Shown here: one piece after another, positions 60,611-64,000 of the stretch | Position numbering within the stretch: the stretch's first letter is position 1 | Layout of the letters: the number at the start of each line of letters is the position of its first letter | From: CAYPHY01 sp964410625 | GTDB taxonomy: Bacteria; Chloroflexota; Anaerolineae; Promineifilales; Promineifilaceae | Direction: 5' to 3' | Length of the DNA stretch: 64,000 nt | NCBI GenBank assembly: GCA_964410625.1 | Contig: CAYPHY010000018.1 | Span: 21,836-85,835 of the forward strand | Program-made: the position numbers and the translations under genes | Notes under the pieces: model-generated | What the model was told of the DNA's origin: nothing | The model's input: only the letters and a program-made list of their open reading frames with translations | Database searches by the model: none

Positions 60611-62047
60611 ATGGAAACAGCGCTGGGGAATCTGGATCAGTTGCTTGAGGATGTTCGGTTAGCTTTAGGAGTGTGGCACAGTGGGGAGAATACACCGCAA
60701 AACCTGCTCGAATATTTACAATTGGTGCAGGCAGAGCGCAAGAAGCTGGCTGAAGATGGGACGCGGCCGTCTGCTCGTTTGGCGACCAATCGAGTGTTGT
60801 TGGTGGCGTTGGAAGCGTTGGCGAAGCAGAATGCAAACGCTGCCCAAATCCTGCGCTGGCGCTTTATTGATAATGAAGACCAGGAAACAATTGCTAACCG
60901 GTTAAATGTTTATCGTACGACCATCGGCCGCCAGTTAAAACCCGCTCTGGCCCAATTAGCCGCCATCCTCCTCCAACTGGAAACGGCCGCCCGTGCCGTT
61001 GCCGCCAACGAGATCGAAGCCACCCTACCCCCCTCCTCCTACTCCAACTCCCGGCTCTTCGGTGTGGATGGGCCGCTGAAGGCGCTGGTTGAGCAGCTTG
61101 TGCGGCGCGAGGGGCCGCCGTTGGTCGCCATCTCCGGCCTGGGGGGCATTGGCAAGACGGCGCTGGCCGACAAGGCAACGCGGCAGGTGATCGGCGATTT
61201 CCTCTATGATCGCGTCTTTTGGGTGCGCCTCAATCCGCAGACGATGACCGGCCGAAGCCACGATCCGGAACAGACCTTCCAAAATCTGCTCCAGGATTTG
61301 GCGCAACGCATCTGGCCGGACACCCACGACCCGCTGCCCGCGCAACAACGGCTGGCGCGGGTGCGCCACGAGTTGAAGTCACGGCCGCATCTGATCATCA
61401 TTGACAACTTGGAGAGCGAAAGCGACACCGCCTACTTGCTCGACCATCTCAACGACCTGGCCCGGCCGGGCAAATTTCTGGTCACCAGCCGGTCGCAGAT
61501 GGTGACAACCGCCGCCGTCTATGACATCTCGCTCTCCGAGTTGGCGTTGGCCGACGCGACGGAGTTGATCCGCCACCATGCCCTGGATTGTGGCTATGAC
61601 GAGGTAGCGGCCGCCGGTGACGACGACATCGGCGCGATCTACCAGGTCGTCGGCGGCAACCCGCACTTCCTGAAGCTGGTCGTTGGCTTGCTGCACCAAA
61701 TGCCGCTGCGGGATGTGTTGGCGCAGTTGCGCGTCGGCCGCGAGGGTTCCATTGAGGAGCTATACCGCCACATCTACTGGCGCACCTGGCAACTGCTCAG
61801 CGAAAACGCTAAAAAGCTGCTGCAAAACATGCCCCTCGTCGCCGAATCGGGGGGAATACCTCCCTTTTTGATGACCATCTCCAGGCTACCGGCTGCCCAA
61901 TTCTGGCCCGCGCTGCAGGAGCTACAGGGGCGCTCGTTGGTGGAGGTGCGCGGGACGCTGCATGAGAAGCTCTATGGCATCCACCAACTGACGCGGACGT
62001 TTATCCAGACGGATATTATTGGGCTGAGTGGGAGTGAGGTGATTTGA
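60611..62047 (+). CDS. STAND-class NB-ARC ATPase with N-terminal helix-turn-helix
   Basis: A 478-residue signalling ATPase. Residues about 77-120 (AAQILRWRFIDNEDQETIAN, then YRTTIGRQLKPAL) form a sigma-region-4-like HTH. The NB-ARC domain follows: P-loop GLGGIGKT (176-183), Walker B LIIIDNLE (261-268), sensor FLVTSRSQM and GNPHFLKLVV. The C-terminus is a short winged-helix/linker without the usual ligand-sensing repeats. The next gene encodes a free-standing TPR protein, so the sensor may be a separate subunit. Strong GAGGAGG site seven bases before ATG. It is probably a ligand-controlled transcription regulator. Confidence 0.87.
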   Translation: METALGNLDQLLEDVRLALGVWHSGENTPQNLLEYLQLVQAERKKLAEDGTRPSARLATNRVLLVALEALAKQNANAAQILRWRFIDNEDQETIANRLNVYRTTIGRQLKPALAQLAAILLQLETAARAVAANEIEATLPPSSYSNSRLFGVDGPLKALVEQLVRREGPPLVAISGLGGIGKTALADKATRQVIGDFLYDRVFWVRLNPQTMTGRSHDPEQTFQNLLQDLAQRIWPDTHDPLPAQQRLARVRHELKSRPHLIIIDNLESESDTAYLLDHLNDLARPGKFLVTSRSQMVTTAAVYDISLSELALADATELIRHHALDCGYDEVAAAGDDDIGAIYQVVGGNPHFLKLVVGLLHQMPLRDVLAQLRVGREGSIEELYRHIYWRTWQLLSENAKKLLQNMPLVAESGGIPPFLMTISRLPAAQFWPALQELQGRSLVEVRGTLHEKLYGIHQLTRTFIQTDIIGLSGSEVI

Positions 62048-62104
62048 CGGCCGTTGCGGGTGTCGGCCGTCGCTGGTGGTTGAAACCAACCAGCTAAAAT
62101 GGAA

Positions 62105-62193
62105 AACCTGTTGAAACAGGTTAACAAGCGGTTTATGACCATTAACATGTTTTCAACACGTTTCCTGTTCCAACGGTAGAATTCATTCTACCG
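62105..62193. repeat. Two small hairpins between NB-ARC and TPR genes
   Basis: AACCTGTT/AACAGGTT (62105-62122) and CGGTAGAA/TTCTACCG (62174-62193), both perfect 8-bp stems. They may terminate or attenuate transcription into the TPR gene. Confidence 0.5.
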
Positions 62194-62227
62194 TCTACGA
62201 TCAATAGTGCCGGAGTGGAAAGCGCGT

Positions 62228-63430
62228 ATGGATAGCGAACAATCAGAAGCACGCCAACGATTTATCGAAGGGATTTCGGCAGGGCTAGGACATTTCCAAA
62301 CCCTTGCCGCACAAGGGGATGCGGGAATGGCCGATCTGGATGAACAACGGGAGAACCTGCATCAGATTGTCCAATTTGGACTGACCTTCCCCGAAACATG
62401 GCCAGTTGCAGCGTCTGTTATTGATCAAACCTTTCCTCTTGTAGAACGTCGTGGTTACTGGACAGAGTGGCTTCCTGTGGTACGACTGGGTCTAGATCAG
62501 AACTCTAATAATAATTCTTATTGCAAGACCAAGTTATTGAACAGGTTGGGACTATTGTATCGTCTAAGCCGTCAATTACCTGATGCAATTAAAGTGCATC
62601 AGGATGCCGAAGGTTTCGCAATTAAGTTAGGTGATGAAAAATTACTTGCCCAAACACGATATTATCTTTTAGGTGATTATTTAGACAATAGGCAGTATAG
62701 CAAAGCAGAAGCAATTGGTTTAAAAGCTTTATCTTTATTTGAGAAACATGATGTAGAAGTAAGATGGATAGGCTCTACTCTTAGATTACTTGGGCAGACG
62801 GCTCGTGAGCTTGGCTATCTAGATCTGGCGAAGATTAGGTCAGAGAAAGCAACAGCCATATGGCGTTCTCTGGATGAGCCAACCGAACTGGCACGAAGTT
62901 TGAATGATTTAGCAAGTATTTATCTAATTGCAGAAGAGTTTGAGCAGGCAATCCAGTGTTATGAGGAAGCATTAGAAATATTAGAGGCATCAGTTAACGA
63001 ACTCGATAAGGCATTGATTTTTACTAATCTAGGTGCGCTTTACTTTCGCCAGGGATGTTTAATAGAGGCCGAGTTGGCATTTCGACAGGCTAATTCTCCT
63101 TACCTAAGGCGTTCGCCACAATATTTCTATCATGCATTAGTGGCCAACGGATTAGGAAATGTGTTGCTTGAACAGGGACGGTTTGATGAAGCAATAATTT
63201 ATTTAGAAGAGGCACGAAGACTCTGGCATGTGACAGATGATAAAGTAAACTTAGCCAATACGCTAGGAGCGTTAGGTGAAGTACATGCGATGAAAGGACA
63301 AACGTCAATCGCTTTATCCTTGTACAATGAGACTATCTCGTTGTTGGAGTCTTATCCAGAAGGGGATTGGGCAAAGCGTATATTTAAGCGGGTTTATGCC
63401 AAACGAAAAGAGCTATTGGATAATAGCTAA
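62228..63430 (+). CDS. TPR-repeat protein
   Basis: A 400-residue all-helical protein. At least six TPR-like units are visible (LSRQLPDAIKVHQDAEGFA, NRQYSKAEAIGLKALSLF, LGYLDLAKIRSEKATAIW, AEEFEQAIQCYEEALEIL, QGCLIEAELAFRQAN, QGRFDEAIIYLEEARRLW). ATG 62228 is preferred; a GTG at 62207 is in frame. No enzyme domain. From about 62500 the DNA is clearly more AT-rich than neighbouring genes, suggesting separate origin. It probably works with the NB-ARC protein 180 bp upstream as its sensor or effector. Length and architecture are also similar to Rap/RRNPP peptide receptors. Confidence 0.85.
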   Translation: MDSEQSEARQRFIEGISAGLGHFQTLAAQGDAGMADLDEQRENLHQIVQFGLTFPETWPVAASVIDQTFPLVERRGYWTEWLPVVRLGLDQNSNNNSYCKTKLLNRLGLLYRLSRQLPDAIKVHQDAEGFAIKLGDEKLLAQTRYYLLGDYLDNRQYSKAEAIGLKALSLFEKHDVEVRWIGSTLRLLGQTARELGYLDLAKIRSEKATAIWRSLDEPTELARSLNDLASIYLIAEEFEQAIQCYEEALEILEASVNELDKALIFTNLGALYFRQGCLIEAELAFRQANSPYLRRSPQYFYHALVANGLGNVLLEQGRFDEAIIYLEEARRLWHVTDDKVNLANTLGALGEVHAMKGQTSIALSLYNETISLLESYPEGDWAKRIFKRVYAKRKELLDNS

Positions 63431-63452
63431 TCGAGCTTTGAACGGATTTTTC

Positions 63453-63491
63453 AGAAAAGCGGTCAACTCTTCTCAGAGAGACCGCTTTTCT
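63453..63491. terminator. 12-bp hairpin after the TPR gene
   Basis: AGAAAAGCGGTC (63453-63464) and its exact complement (63480-63491), between the convergent TPR and small-peptide genes; could terminate both. Confidence 0.65.
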
Positions 63492-63573
63492 AAACCTTAG
63501 GTAATCTGCGGAAAGTTTTCCAATAAAACAGTTGGCAAAACCGCAGTTTATGCAAGCGAAACCGGAGTTCCGA

Positions 63574-63711
63574 CTAACAGCCGGGAGCACCAGTAACTGG
63601 GCAATCGCCTGCATACACTGGCGCTGATGGTGAACCAATCAGCAGGGACAGCGCGAGCAGGGCTGCGCCGATCAGGACGGCGACCTTATGACGGGTTGTC
63701 TTGAGCGTCAT
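63574..63711 (-). CDS. Small secreted peptide precursor, 45 residues, two cysteines
   Basis: A short gene on the minus strand with an excellent ribosome binding site (AAAGGAGGT, eight bases before ATG 63711). The product has a classical signal peptide: charged MTLKTTRHK, a hydrophobic core AVLIGAALLALSLLIG and a signal-peptidase site PVYA/GD. The predicted mature peptide is only 11 residues, GDCPVTGAPGC, with two cysteines seven apart that could form a disulfide ring. No family recognised. It converges on the TPR gene. A possible -10 (TATAAG on the minus strand) is near 63814-63819. A signalling peptide or toxin-like product is possible. Confidence 0.65.
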   Translation of the reverse strand: MTLKTTRHKVAVLIGAALLALSLLIGSPSAPVYAGDCPVTGAPGC

Positions 63712-63899
63712 GACGAGTGACCTCCTTTGCTGGCGGAGTCTCGTCGAGTGTGGCGCCCGGATTCGTTTTACCAGTCCACGAATCCGCTCATGAGACGCTC
63801 AACGGAATGGATGCTTATAGCATAGGGGAAATGAGCGTAGAAACGCTAACCGTTGACTGAGGGTTTGCTGATCATTGGCTGAGTTTGCTGATCCGTGAT

Positions 63900-63958
63900 C
63901 GGTAATCGGTAATCGGTAATCGGTGATCGGATTACTGCTTACCGATTACCGATTACCG
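63900..63958. repeat. CGGTAAT-unit palindrome
   Basis: CGGTAATCGGTAATCGGT (63900-63917) pairs perfectly with ACCGATTACCGATTACCG (63941-63958), upstream of the last gene. Confidence 0.7.
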
Positions 63959-63985
63959 TTAACCAGCCCCATGGGAGGAAAAACC

Positions 63986-64000
63986 ATGACCATCCCCACG
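63986..64000 (+). CDS. Start of a gene cut by the window end
   Basis: GGGAGGAAAAACC precedes an ATG with five readable codons (MTIPT). Nothing more can be said. Confidence 0.5.

Overview
The window most likely comes from an uncultured member of the Chloroflexota (Anaerolineae-like), probably a short-read metagenome bin. This rests on several things: high GC; lipoprotein solute-binding proteins whose post-lipobox linkers repeat VEVTRVVEV; many TPR, CHAT, LVIVD and pentapeptide proteins; a striking excess of the palindrome CGGCCG; and gene borders marked by modular palindromes of very short repeats. A 100-N scaffold gap at 3120-3219 is flanked by identical 55-bp ends, so it is probably a collapsed tandem repeat and not missing sequence. 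No rRNA, tRNA, CRISPR array or intact insertion sequence was seen.

Layout. 1-9.2 kb (+): truncated flavoprotein disulfide reductase; RsbU/RsbW-type phosphatase-kinase fusion with two STAS antagonists; unknown protein; phytoene-dehydrogenase-like flavoprotein; pentapeptide protein; S9 peptidase. 9.3-12.4 kb (-): frameshifted small gene (+), orphan betaine-type ABC ATPase, Fe-alcohol dehydrogenase, MgtC-like protein. 12.6-21 kb: laccase-domain protein with a repeat inserted in frame, FmdB protein, orphan response regulator, CoA Nudix hydrolase, ThDP enzyme, RHH protein, K+ channel coupled to a PECR-like reductase. 21.4-28.8 kb (+): lipoprotein, flavin/deazaflavin-type protein, then a four-gene unit: sigma factor, zinc-finger anti-sigma-like protein, TPR-CHAT protease and membrane-anchored subtilisin with PWGID repeats. 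28.8-36 kb: GrpB, APH-like kinase, two small overlapping genes, urocanate hydratase, LVIVD lipoprotein, methyltransferase. 36-42 kb: Fbp/Afu-type ABC importer flanked by two HAD phosphatases. 42-52 kb: CapA-like lipoprotein, polyphosphate kinase, FabF, PRC-barrel protein, DUF4143 ATPase, membrane-anchored solute-binding-like protein, DUF5678 protein with a retropepsin remnant. 52-58 kb (-): general amino acid ABC importer (AapJQMP order). 58-64 kb: heme O synthase, DJ-1-like protein without its cysteine, HTH-NB-ARC ATPase, TPR protein, and a 45-residue secreted-peptide gene too short for usual gene calling.

The strongest candidates for something new are: the sigma/anti-sigma/CHAT/subtilisin unit, which reads as a transcriptionally controlled proteolytic cascade; the AapQ permease, which carries between its membrane segments a domain that aligns without gaps to one lobe of its own binding protein; and the HTH-STAND/TPR/secreted Cys-peptide group, which resembles peptide-signalling (Rap-Phr-like) layouts. 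Palindromic repeats have also entered coding sequence in several genes: the laccase-domain protein, the phosphatase linker, the S9 peptidase, FabF and several C-termini.
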